Positions 6,389 through 13,931 of a stretch of 32,095 nt of DNA are shown one piece after another. Position 1 is the first letter of the stretch; each line of letters opens with the position of its first letter. The notes under the pieces were generated by a model. That model saw only the letters and a list, made by a program, of their open reading frames with translations. It made no database searches and had not been told where the DNA came from. The position numbers and the translations under genes were made by a program. Source of the DNA: Chloroflexota bacterium (GTDB taxonomy: Bacteria > Chloroflexota > Anaerolineae > Aggregatilineales > Phototrophicaceae); the NCBI GenBank assembly GCA_026706445.1, contig JAPOYT010000007.1, forward strand, positions 5,734 to 37,828, written 5' to 3'.

Positions 6389-8482
6389 CTAGATAACCAC
6401 CGCCGCCGACCGCGCAGGAATGATGATGCCGTCTTCCAGCGAGCGCCAAGTCTCGTCATCCACCAGGCGATAGCGGCTGAGCCTGTGATCCGCTTCCAAG
6501 TCGACGCGCAGCGTCGCGCTTTCGTCTTCATAGTTGGCGATTGCGATTCCTGGCAAGCCGCCGCTTTCGCTGATGTATACCGCGTACGGATGATGCCGCT
6601 CGCCGTCCGCCGTCGTTACCCGAGCGCCGACCTCATGGCGGAATTCGCCGTCCCAGAAATAATCGCGCAATTCAGTGCGCAGGGCGTGCATGCGCCGTCC
6701 ATAGTCCATCGTCAACGGAAAATCATCCAGATGCCCTTTGAAGTTAAAGGGCTCGTAGCTCATGATGTAACGATAGAGCAGGCACTGATTGATCATGTTG
6801 CGATCGTTGAATCCGCTGATCGCTGTCATCAAGGGCATCTGCGGCAGCATATAGCGCGATAGCGGCACGTGCCGCTTGTCCCAACTGCGATGATAAGACA
6901 GGTGATAGACCTCGAATTGCCAGTCGTAAACGCCTTCCCCGGCGAAGAGAAAATCAGGATTGACCTCGCGGCTCATTTTCTCAAGATGCTGCTGAAATTC
7001 GTTGTCTCTTGAAAAGACCGGGAAGCCAAGACGGTGTCCGTGGCCTTCGTCAAAGCAGAGCAAGGCGGGCGAATGATGCTGGTTCTCGTCGTAGAGAATG
7101 CCATCGGCGCCCAGATCGAGCACTTTCTGGAACTCTCTGGCGCTAATCCCGAAATACTCATCGCTGCCAAAGCACATCGGGATCAAGCGCTTCGTATTGA
7201 TGTTAAGAGCCTGCGTCGCCGTGTGATATTGATAGCCGTTGTAATGGTAATAATCGCCATAGGGATCCTTGATCGCCAATCGATGAAGACCTTCTCGGAA
7301 CCACTCGGTGGCGCGATCGGCCCAGGTGAATTTGGCGAAGAGTATGAGCTTGACTCCGCAGCTCTGAATATGCGCGATTGCCGCCTTGAGCTCGCCAAAG
7401 GCGCCCAGGCGCGGATCGGGATCGTGTGATGGATTGCCCTGGTCCTGCCCGCCGTCGTTCCAGCCGACCAGTTGAATCGCCTTGACGCCGTGTCTCGCCG
7501 CTTCCGCGCCTATCGCGCCCAATTCTTTGAATGGGATGCGCAATTCGTCTTCGGGCGAATTTATATGCAGCTGCCACCAAGCATGCGGATGGCGCGCCCA
7601 TTCCGGCACTGGCGGCGTCTTCATCCAGCTATCCCGCCAGCGCTTGTACACATCGACGCCCTGCTGCCAGCCGCCTTGATAAGGCTGCGCGGCGACCGGG
7701 GTCAGGGCCCGCGATTCGCCCGGCTGGAGATATGGCAGGTGGATAGCGGCAAAGCGAGTCGCGACATCCAGCCCGCTGATGGATGAGGACTCCGGCACGC
7801 GCGAGTCGATGGCGCTGTCGTAGCCGGGCCGCAACTCACTATGCCAAGCCACCAACTCCGCGCTCGGCTCGCTTAGGCCAAGGTACAATCCTTGCGTAGC
7901 GCTGCGCAAGAGCACATAGGGCACAGCCGGCGCGCCGCTGCGCCAGGAATCGGGCCCGTACTGCACCGGAAAATCGAAGCCGTAATAACCCAAGGTATTC
8001 TCAAAACTGGGATAGAGACTGCGGCGCACGGCCTCCGCGTATCCGTAATGGAATGACTCAAAATCTTCGGCGCCGGGCGGCCGCTGAACATCGCCAAAGT
8101 AGGGGCAATGGACAGTCTCCACCACGTATTCGGATCGGTTTTCAATACGGAGCGCGAATATCGCCTGCTCATCGGACAAAGCCACGGAAAGCGCGAGTTT
8201 GATCGGATGCTCGCCGCCATAAGCCGAAGTCACCCTGTCCCAGCCGAAATCGACGCTCCGCCCGTCGCTTGCAACATTGACCGTCGAAAGCTGCTGTTTC
8301 TCGCCAAATACAGGATTGTTCCGCCGGCCCGGCAGCGGAAGCAGCAGCTGAAACGAAAGCCCCAGATGCGGACGATTCAAGACTTCCCAGGCGCTGAGCT
8401 TGTCAGTGAAACCGATCAAGGCGCCCGTCTCCCGCGCGAATTCTAAACGAAGCGCGTCGTTTTCCAGCGTGATTTTGTCCAT
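6389..8482 (-). CDS. Predicted glycoside hydrolase (DUF6259-type, TIM-barrel)
   Basis: 697 residues, no signal peptide, start supported by AGGAGA upstream. The first 270 or so residues look like a beta-sandwich of the galactose-mutarotase-like type (MDKITLENDALRLEFARETGALIGF at the start). A barrel region follows with the segments PHAWWQLHINSPED, AIQLVGWNDGGQDQG, GVKLILFAKFTWAD, GADGILYDENQHH and FLFAGEGVYDW. D465 (in YDEN) and E516 (in AGEGVYDW) sit at barrel-strand ends and are candidate catalytic acids; that is inference. A small beta domain closes the protein. The architecture matches bacterial DUF6259 proteins and is distantly like GH36-type enzymes. As last gene of the sugar-ABC operon, 12 bases after permease 2, it probably cleaves the imported glycoside in the cytoplasm. 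The substrate is unknown. Confidence 0.82.
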   Translation of the reverse strand: MDKITLENDALRLEFARETGALIGFTDKLSAWEVLNRPHLGLSFQLLLPLPGRRNNPVFGEKQQLSTVNVASDGRSVDFGWDRVTSAYGGEHPIKLALSVALSDEQAIFALRIENRSEYVVETVHCPYFGDVQRPPGAEDFESFHYGYAEAVRRSLYPSFENTLGYYGFDFPVQYGPDSWRSGAPAVPYVLLRSATQGLYLGLSEPSAELVAWHSELRPGYDSAIDSRVPESSSISGLDVATRFAAIHLPYLQPGESRALTPVAAQPYQGGWQQGVDVYKRWRDSWMKTPPVPEWARHPHAWWQLHINSPEDELRIPFKELGAIGAEAARHGVKAIQLVGWNDGGQDQGNPSHDPDPRLGAFGELKAAIAHIQSCGVKLILFAKFTWADRATEWFREGLHRLAIKDPYGDYYHYNGYQYHTATQALNINTKRLIPMCFGSDEYFGISAREFQKVLDLGADGILYDENQHHSPALLCFDEGHGHRLGFPVFSRDNEFQQHLEKMSREVNPDFLFAGEGVYDWQFEVYHLSYHRSWDKRHVPLSRYMLPQMPLMTAISGFNDRNMINQCLLYRYIMSYEPFNFKGHLDDFPLTMDYGRRMHALRTELRDYFWDGEFRHEVGARVTTADGERHHPYAVYISESGGLPGIAIANYEDESATLRVDLEADHRLSRYRLVDDETWRSLEDGIIIPARSAAVVI

Positions 8483-8494
8483 GGATGTCTCCTG

Positions 8495-9367
8495 TCAGCC
8501 CTTGATAGAACCCGAGGTCAGCCCGCGAATAAACCAGCGCTGCAATAGGACGTAGATTACGATCATCGGTATGCTGGCGATGCTCAAAGTAGCGAATATG
8601 ACATTCCACTCCGCCCGTCCAAATTGGAGGAAGAATACCTGAATCGTCAGTGTAAGCGGGCGCAACTCATCCGACCGAATCAGCAGCAGAGGCATGAAGT
8701 ATTCGTTCCAGGCGCCGACAAAGGTCAAGATGGACACCGTCGCCACAGCCGGTCCTGATATCGGCATTACGACGCGCAGAAAGGCGCTGAACTCGGAGCA
8801 GCCATCGATCTTCGCCGCTTCACGCAGTTCGTTGGGAATGGAGCGGAAAAAGGCTTGAAATATGAATATCGATAAAGGAATCGTTCCGGACGCTATCGCC
8901 AGGATTAGACCCAAGTAACTGTCCGTCAACTTCAACCGTACGAATAGAACGTAGAAGGGAATGATGGGTACGGGCGCTTGCATGGTGAAGACGAAAACCA
9001 GGAGGATAACTGTGCTGAAGCGGAACGAGAACTTGGCGAAGGCGTAGCCCGCTATCGAAGACAAGCAGACGACCAACAAGACAGCGCCAATTGATACGAT
9101 ACCGCTATTCAGAAGCGCGCGCCCGAGCCTTGCCTTTTCCCAGGCGTCGGCATAATTCTGATAAGCTGGGCTGGCGGGCAAGCCCCATATATTTGAGATA
9201 AGCTCGCCCGGGGTCTTGAACGAAGCCAGTATCATCCACAAGACCGGATAGACAATGATGACTGTGAACAAGATCAGTATCGAGTGATTGAAGACCTTCA
9301 CAAGAAGGGGACGCCAATATACGCCTTGCCGTTTCGCCGCTTGCCTGGAGAACTGCGCCGCGCTCAT
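8495..9367 (-). CDS. Carbohydrate ABC transporter permease, MalG-type
   Basis: 290 residues with six hydrophobic segments, the first after a short basic N-terminus (near residues 29-50). The cytoplasmic EAA loop that docks on the ATPase is ELREAAKIDGCSEF, residues 180-193. The C-terminus RWFIRGLTSGSIKG is the standard ending of CUT1-family MalG/LacG permeases. It forms the channel with the MalF-type partner encoded 13 bases upstream. Tight packing with both neighbours shows a single operon. No ATPase gene is present here; CUT1 systems of this kind commonly borrow a shared MsmX/UgpC-type ATPase encoded elsewhere. Confidence 0.94.
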   Translation of the reverse strand: MSAAQFSRQAAKRQGVYWRPLLVKVFNHSILILFTVIIVYPVLWMILASFKTPGELISNIWGLPASPAYQNYADAWEKARLGRALLNSGIVSIGAVLLVVCLSSIAGYAFAKFSFRFSTVILLVFVFTMQAPVPIIPFYVLFVRLKLTDSYLGLILAIASGTIPLSIFIFQAFFRSIPNELREAAKIDGCSEFSAFLRVVMPISGPAVATVSILTFVGAWNEYFMPLLLIRSDELRPLTLTIQVFFLQFGRAEWNVIFATLSIASIPMIVIYVLLQRWFIRGLTSGSIKG

Positions 9368-9380
9368 GCGTATTTGCCAC

Positions 9381-10301
9381 TCAGTCCGTGTTGTCGCCGC
9401 TGGTCATAAGTTTGAGTTGGATTGCCGCCACCAAGGTGACGATGACCAGCAAGACATATGACAAGGCGGCTGAAAAGCCGAAGCGATAGAATTTGAATCC
9501 GCGAATATAGATATGGAGCGCCATCACGTTGGTAGCGTTGGCTGGTCCGCCAGCCGTCATAATGAACGGAATATCAAAGACGTTGAATGCGCCCATTACG
9601 GAGATCGTGACGTTGACAATCATAACCGGATGCAGCATCGGCAGGGTGACGTGCAAGAATTGCTGCCATACCGACGCCCCGTCGATGCGCGCCGCTTCGT
9701 AGAGTTCGTCGGGGATCGACTGCAAGCCCGCAAGGAATATCACCATGTGGAAGCCGTACCACTTCCATATATCGACCAGGATCAGGGAGTTCAGCGCCAC
9801 CGCCGCATCGCCGAGCCAGTCCTGCACCAGAAAGTCCAAGCCTAAGCCGCGAAGCAAGCTGTTGATCAAGCCGAATTGCGGATTGAAAAGCCACGACCAC
9901 AATACGCCCACGACCACGAAGGACATAACCACGGGCATGAACAGGCTGGTTCGATAAAAAGTGCGGCCGCGCAGCGCCTGGTGCAGCAGAATCGCCAGAA
10001 ACAAAGATAAGACGATCTTGCCGACCACCGTCCCCACCGCATAATGCACATTGTTCATCAAGACGGTGGCCGTCATCTCATCGCTCAAAATCCTCTGGAA
10101 ATTGCGCAAGCCAATATAGCGCGGCTCTTCGATGCCATCCCAGCGTAGTAGCGACATTTGCAGGCCGCTGACGAGCGGATACAGTTTGAAGATGCCGTAA
10201 ACGGTCAAAGCCGGCAGGATCCACAAATAAGGCGACAGCTTCGAGGCCCGGCGCAGCCACTCCTTAAGGGGCGCATTCTTCGGTTTTGCAGTGGCAGGCA
10301 T
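9381..10301 (-). CDS. Carbohydrate ABC transporter permease, MalF-type
   Basis: 306 residues with six main hydrophobic segments. PYLWILPALTVYGIFKLYP near residue 24 is the typical first helix of CUT1 MalF/UgpA permeases. The EAA loop ELYEAARIDGASVW is at residues 199-212. GGPANATNVMALHIY near the end is another family mark. It pairs with the MalG-type protein to import an oligosaccharide or glycoside. It begins 285 bases after the binding-protein gene ends. That gap holds a stable hairpin and a short repeat, and probably sets the usual excess of binding protein over permease. Confidence 0.94.
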   Translation of the reverse strand: MPATAKPKNAPLKEWLRRASKLSPYLWILPALTVYGIFKLYPLVSGLQMSLLRWDGIEEPRYIGLRNFQRILSDEMTATVLMNNVHYAVGTVVGKIVLSLFLAILLHQALRGRTFYRTSLFMPVVMSFVVVGVLWSWLFNPQFGLINSLLRGLGLDFLVQDWLGDAAVALNSLILVDIWKWYGFHMVIFLAGLQSIPDELYEAARIDGASVWQQFLHVTLPMLHPVMIVNVTISVMGAFNVFDIPFIMTAGGPANATNVMALHIYIRGFKFYRFGFSAALSYVLLVIVTLVAAIQLKLMTSGDNTD

Positions 10302-10382
10302 TCGCCCTAAGCCTCAAAGTTTCCAAGCAAACAATTTACATGACCGAGGTATGAAGGAAATAGCCGATACAACGCCAAACGT

Positions 10383-10408
10383 TGTAGGGGCGACCTTCTG
10401 AGTCGCCC
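10383..10408. repeat. Short TGTAGGGGCGA-family repeat (solo or truncated copy)
   Basis: TGTAGGGGCGA at 10383-10393 is identical to the ends of the elements at 12251 and 31849. GGGCGAC (10388-10394) pairs with GTCGCCC (10402-10408) around a 7-base loop, giving a compact hairpin in the binding-protein/permease gap. The reverse-complement terminus TCGCCCCTACA is missing. Confidence 0.6.
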
Positions 10409-10551
10409 GCCTAGGCCACCTGCGTCAATTGCTCTTCGCATGATTAACTTGGTTCTACTGCTAGGTCAAAGACGATGCGCGCGAAACGCAATAGGTTAGC
10501 CTTTTGCCCCGCTCAAGCGTGCCAGAAGCCTTTGCGAAAAGTACGGCAGTT

Positions 10552-10577
10552 GGGGTAAGAGACGGCGCCCTTACCCC
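10552..10577 (-). promoter_or_regulatory. Intercistronic hairpin after the sugar-binding-protein gene
   Basis: GGGGTAAG (10552-10559) and CTTACCCC (10570-10577) form a perfect 8-bp stem with a 10-base loop, starting nine bases beyond the binding-protein stop codon. On the minus strand no T-run follows, so it looks more like an mRNA-stabilising or leaky processing structure than a terminator. Such hairpins often raise the level of the first cistron in sugar ABC operons. Confidence 0.5.
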
Positions 10578-10586
10578 GGGAACTGA

Positions 10587-11897
10587 CTAAAACTCGAATT
10601 CATAGCCGTCGGCGTACAGCTCATCCAGTACACCCTGGATATTCTCAGCCGCTTGGCTCGCGGTGACCGTCTTGGCGACAATGCCTTGCTGCTGCTCCTG
10701 GAAGGCGCGCGTGATCTCCGGCGGCCAGTACCAATCGAGATAGACAAATTGATTGGGCGCCGATATCTCGCCGTAGCGAATCGACAGCGGGTCATCGCTG
10801 GGTTGAACCCCGATGTTTGTCGACACTGCGTCGGCATATACCGCATTGCGCAAAGCAACCATTTCGTCGGTCGTCCAGAAATCGAGGATGGCCCAGGCCA
10901 ACTCTTCGCGTTCAGGCGCGATCCGCGAATAGATGCCGGTTGCCCAACCTGTACCGCCAGGCAACTGACGCTTCACCATTTCGTCATCCACAGAACGCAA
11001 GGGGTTGACAAACGAAAGATCCAGCTCGGGGAAGTCTCCCATTCTATACGTGCCAACCCAACCGCCCCAGTGATACCAGAAGGCAGCATTACCGGAGGTC
11101 AACGACAATTCCGCCGCTGGCACATCCATACTGTTGACGCCGTCTACGAACATACCGTCGTCCGTGTAAGCCTGTAAAATCTCCAAACCGGCCAAATGCT
11201 CCGGATCGGTAAATTTGGTATTGCCGGTCAAGACATCGAAGGTGCCCTCGACTGGCCGGTTGCCGGAGGTCTGCGCGTATGCCCAGAACTGCCACACGGG
11301 CCACAAATAAATGTTCAGCCCCGAATGCGTGAAAGGCGCGTAGCCAGCCGCCTTGAGATCGTCCGCCATATCCAGCAGTTCTCGGTAGCTCTCCGGTTCG
11401 CCTTCAAAACCGACCGCGTCCAAAGCCTTCTGATTGTAGAAGAATGGGAAGCCGCTGATGCCGCCGTTCGGTATCGCCCAGAGGCTGCCGCCGATGCTGT
11501 ATGTCTCGAGACCTATCGGACGGAAGCGATCCAGATAATCCACATTGGACAAGTCCTTCAAGCGACCACCCACGGCATAACGGCGCAAGTCCTGCCCGTT
11601 GAGGTCCATGATGTCAATCTGGTCGCCCGCGATTTCGGCAGCGGCGAAAAGCTCGGTATAGCGTTCGCTGGTCAAACTGCGCCAAACGACCTTCACACCG
11701 GGGAATTCTTCCTCAAGCCGGGCGATGAAATCTGCTTGCTGCGAAGCCTCGCCGGCGCTCATGACGACGAAATCACCTTGATAGTCGCCCTGCCCCAAGA
11801 CAGGCAAGTGGCTGACCTGGCTGGCCGCGGTGATTGCCACTGTACCGGCGCTGGCGGCCGCCTTGAGGAATTCCCGCCTGCTTAACTTGTTGCTCAT
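10587..11897 (-). CDS. Extracellular solute-binding protein of a sugar ABC transporter (family 1), Tat-exported
   Basis: 436 residues. The N-terminus carries a twin-arginine signal, SRREFLK at residues 6-12, followed by an Ala-rich hydrophobic stretch, so export is probably folded through the Tat pathway. The body has the family-1 binding-protein pattern: ARLEEEFPGVKVVW with the following strand, the AIPNGGISGFPFFYNQKALDAVG segment that lines the ligand cleft, and a Trp/Tyr-rich centre typical of carbohydrate binding. The start is supported by AAAGGA seven bases upstream. It is the promoter-proximal gene of the operon with two permeases and a glycosidase and defines what is taken up. The ligand is not deducible; an oligosaccharide or glycoside cleaved by the operon's own hydrolase is likely. 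Confidence 0.93.
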   Translation of the reverse strand: MSNKLSRREFLKAAASAGTVAITAASQVSHLPVLGQGDYQGDFVVMSAGEASQQADFIARLEEEFPGVKVVWRSLTSERYTELFAAAEIAGDQIDIMDLNGQDLRRYAVGGRLKDLSNVDYLDRFRPIGLETYSIGGSLWAIPNGGISGFPFFYNQKALDAVGFEGEPESYRELLDMADDLKAAGYAPFTHSGLNIYLWPVWQFWAYAQTSGNRPVEGTFDVLTGNTKFTDPEHLAGLEILQAYTDDGMFVDGVNSMDVPAAELSLTSGNAAFWYHWGGWVGTYRMGDFPELDLSFVNPLRSVDDEMVKRQLPGGTGWATGIYSRIAPEREELAWAILDFWTTDEMVALRNAVYADAVSTNIGVQPSDDPLSIRYGEISAPNQFVYLDWYWPPEITRAFQEQQQGIVAKTVTASQAAENIQGVLDELYADGYEFEF

Positions 11898-11985
11898 CTC
11901 AAAGTCCTTTCAACACTTCTATTTGTCTATATGGAAAACGAGCCGCCAATACGGGCTGCTTCACCTCCTCTCCACCCCGAAGTTT

Positions 11986-12000
11986 CACTTACATGAAGTG
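11986..12000. promoter_or_regulatory. Possible operator dyad overlapping the sugar-operon -10 region
   Basis: CACTT (11986-11990) and AAGTG (11996-12000) are inverted around five bases and overlap the edge of the -10 hexamer and the predicted start of transcription. That position suits a repressor. The arms are short, so chance cannot be excluded. No regulator gene is adjacent. Confidence 0.35.
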
Positions 12001-12025
12001 TACATAGACGAAGTATCGATGTCAA
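11997..12025 (-). promoter_or_regulatory. Sigma70-type promoter of the sugar ABC/glycosidase operon
   Basis: Read on the minus strand, TTGACA (12025-12020) and TACACT (12002-11997) are separated by 17 bases. Transcription would start near 11990 and leave an untranslated leader of about 90 bases before the binding-protein start at 11897. Confidence 0.65.
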
Positions 12026-12079
12026 AAACTGGTTGCGCAACAAAAAACCGACACCGCTGTCGGTTCATTTGCGCCGCTT

Positions 12080-12152
12080 TGGGCTGTACAGGACTCGAAC
12101 CTGTAACCTCCTCGACGTCAACGAGGCGCTCTGCCAGTTGAGCTAACGGCCC
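12080..12152 (-). tRNA. tRNA-Val (anticodon GAC)
   Basis: The cloverleaf reads on the minus strand: D arm GCTC/GAGC, anticodon arm CCTCG-TTGACGT-CGAGG with anticodon GAC, and T arm ACAGG-TTCGAGT-CCTGT. The discriminator is A and CCA is not encoded. The acceptor stem GGGCCGT/ACAGCCC has one C-A mismatch at its fifth pair. It lies upstream of, and co-oriented with, the sugar operon. Confidence 0.93.
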
Positions 12153-12250
12153 CTAACTTGCATCCATTATAGCGCAGATGCCGCCGGGGCCGCAAGTGTT
12201 TGCCATTTAGGTAGTGTCTAATGTGAAGGATGTTACCCGCCCCAAACGAT

Positions 12251-12321
12251 TGTAGGGGCGAGCCTTGGCTCGTCCTAAACCTGTTTTGGCAATTGAGGGT
12301 GGCGCAGGTGTCGCCCCTACA
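12251..12321. repeat. 71-bp MITE-like palindromic element
   Basis: The element begins with TGTAGGGGCGA (12251-12261) and ends with its exact reverse complement TCGCCCCTACA (12311-12321). It carries no gene. Flanking ATT/AAT-containing sequence does not give a clear target duplication. The same 11-base terminus occurs at 10383 and 31849, so this is a dispersed family. A small internal inverted GAGCC/GGCTC pair lies near the left end. Confidence 0.75.
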
Positions 12322-12378
12322 CACAATCTTGTGCGAATCAGGGCCACCAAGTTCGACACTCCCGCAACAGAGCGCCAT

Positions 12379-12408
12379 TTGACAAAGCGCAAGCGCAAGC
12401 CGTATCAT
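12379..12408 (+). promoter_or_regulatory. Sigma70-type promoter of the J-domain protein gene
   Basis: TTGACA (12379-12384) and TATCAT (12403-12408) are separated by 18 bases that contain a tandem AAGCGC repeat. Transcription would begin near 12415, about 27 bases before the GTG start chosen for the gene. Confidence 0.65.
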
Positions 12409-12441
12409 TGGGCAGTTACGCCGAGCAGGCTGAGGCGCCCC

Positions 12442-13245
12442 GTGTCCACTGCAATTGCTGAACAGATAAAGACACAATTTCGCGGAATCCAGGACGTCAA
12501 ATTCGCCAGCGCCGCTCTCCAGACGACCCTCACCTCGCGCAATCACGCACCCGATATCGTGGTCGAGACCTGGATGAACAGCCGCCTCTATGTCTATCTC
12601 GTCGAGGAGCCGCCTAAAACCCGCCATATCAGGGCTGTGCTGAAACAGAACACCAGCGCCAGCATCGGCTCGCTATTCCTGATTGATGCGGCGCTGCTGC
12701 CCGCTGATGGATATCGCGGTCGGTTGCCTGATTGGCAGGATGACCTGCGCGTCATGAACAGGGGCGCCATCTACGCCTTCAGCGACGCGGAAAAGGACCT
12801 GCGTCTGATCCAGGTCAACATGGACGAAACGGCGCGGCGTGGCCATTTCATCGTATGGCATACGATCGATTTTCCCTTTGACACGGTATCCGTGCGCCGG
12901 CGTGACTTTCAGACAAATATCCGCGGCAGCTGGCATATTGGCGATATTGCCTCCGCCAAGTTCAAGCGCCGCATCAGCGAGGAGCGCGCGCGCCAGCGCT
13001 TCCATTATCGAACCAAGCAAACGCAGGCGCTTGCTGACGGGCCGCCGGAACAAATCAGCTTGGCTTATCTGGCGCTCGAGATCGAAGTCGGCGCGGGCCA
13101 GGAAGCTGTCAAGGAAGCTTTCCGCAGTCTGGCGCGCAAGTATCATCCCGATGTCAGCGAGCATGATAAAGACGAGGCGGAAAAGCGCTTCAAAGAAGTG
13201 ACGTCCGCCTATGAACGAATCAAGAGCCATCGCCGCTGGAGTTGA
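12442..13245 (+). CDS. Protein with C-terminal J domain and unknown N-terminal domain
   Basis: 267 residues from a GTG start. The frame is open back to an ATG at 12265, but that ATG lies inside the palindromic repeat and upstream of the promoter at 12379-12408. The GTG has GAGG six bases upstream. The last 60 or so residues form a J domain: helix II ending in FRSLARKYHPDVS with the essential HPD at 235-237, and helix III EKRFKEVTSAYERI. A J domain would recruit and stimulate an Hsp70 (DnaK). The Gly/Phe and zinc regions of DnaJ are absent. The first 200 residues are a mixed alpha/beta region I do not recognise. J domains are usually N-terminal, so the order here is atypical. No dnaK or grpE is nearby. 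Confidence 0.78.
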   Translation: MSTAIAEQIKTQFRGIQDVKFASAALQTTLTSRNHAPDIVVETWMNSRLYVYLVEEPPKTRHIRAVLKQNTSASIGSLFLIDAALLPADGYRGRLPDWQDDLRVMNRGAIYAFSDAEKDLRLIQVNMDETARRGHFIVWHTIDFPFDTVSVRRRDFQTNIRGSWHIGDIASAKFKRRISEERARQRFHYRTKQTQALADGPPEQISLAYLALEIEVGAGQEAVKEAFRSLARKYHPDVSEHDKDEAEKRFKEVTSAYERIKSHRRWS

Positions 13246-13412
13246 GAAGCGCGTTGCGCTTGCCGGAATGCTTGCCACCGCCCAAAATCGGCGCCATCTT
13301 GTCAACAAGCGGCGCTGTCACGATCCTCGAATCGTCCGCCCTCAGCAAATCTGAAACCGGCAGAATAGCGCCGGGGCAAACGGTCAGATCGGCGTTGACT
13401 TTCTTGGCAAGG

Positions 13413-13931
13413 TCAGCTTCCTTGGCCAGTGTCCTTGGAGCGAGCGAGGCAATAGACAATAAAGCCCCGGTCGGGGTTGGCGGCGCCGCCCAACAACGCG
13501 ACCATCTGTCGCATCTCGGCGCGATGCAGCGTATTGTGGTTGAAGAAATGGAAAATCGTCTGCCAAACCGGCGTCGTCATCGCCCTTTCCCGGTAGACGA
13601 TATCGACATCGCGCTGCACAATTTCGTCATCGAGCTGGTCGATGTAACGCGTCCAGTGCGCTTCTACCCGGTCCCAGGCGGCTCTGACTTGCTCGCGTGG
13701 CGGGTCCTCGATGGTGAGCGCAGCGGTCATGACTTTGATTCCGCGCACGCGATCCAAGCTGTGCTGCATCACATTAACGACATGGACGCATTCGCGCTGC
13801 AAGCTCCCCCAGGAATAACCGGTATCGTGCCTGAAGGACTCTTCTGACAGCGGCATAATCGCCTCAGCCCACAAGCGGCGATCTTCCGCGATCTGGTATT
13901 CAAAGATCGCCCGAACGATATCAGCCGTCAT
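13413..13931 (-). CDS. DinB-family protein (DinB-B, intact metal-site histidines)
   Basis: 172 residues predicted to form the four-helix bundle of the DinB/YfiT superfamily, whose members bind a divalent metal and include thiol transferases and hydrolases. The three ligand histidines are present: H50 in RECVH, and H132 and H136 in NHNTLHR. The gene starts inside the stop of its paralogue (TAATG overlap at 13929-13933), so the two are co-translated. The shared segment PLS-(x)-GSLQREC shows they arose by tandem duplication. The substrate is unknown. The 3' end converges on the J-domain gene about 170 bases away. Confidence 0.85.
   Translation of the reverse strand: MTADIVRAIFEYQIAEDRRLWAEAIMPLSEESFRHDTGYSWGSLQRECVHVVNVMQHSLDRVRGIKVMTAALTIEDPPREQVRAAWDRVEAHWTRYIDQLDDEIVQRDVDIVYRERAMTTPVWQTIFHFFNHNTLHRAEMRQMVALLGGAANPDRGFIVYCLARSKDTGQGS

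Noticed and set aside
11898-11960. Possible 21-codon leader peptide before the sugar-binding-protein gene
   Set aside because: A GTG overlaps the GGAGG-like sequence too closely to be initiated from it, and the peptide shows no attenuator codon pattern.
12265-12441. Upstream start of the J-domain protein
   Set aside because: It starts inside the palindromic repeat and upstream of a good promoter. The GTG at 12442 has GAGG six bases before it.
13220-13459. 79-codon minus-strand frame between the J-domain and DinB-B genes
   Set aside because: The translation looks somewhat protein-like (NADLTVCPGAILPVSDLL), but it overlaps both convergent genes, has no ribosome-binding site that I can see and no recognisable family. 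It is probably antisense noise or a gene remnant.
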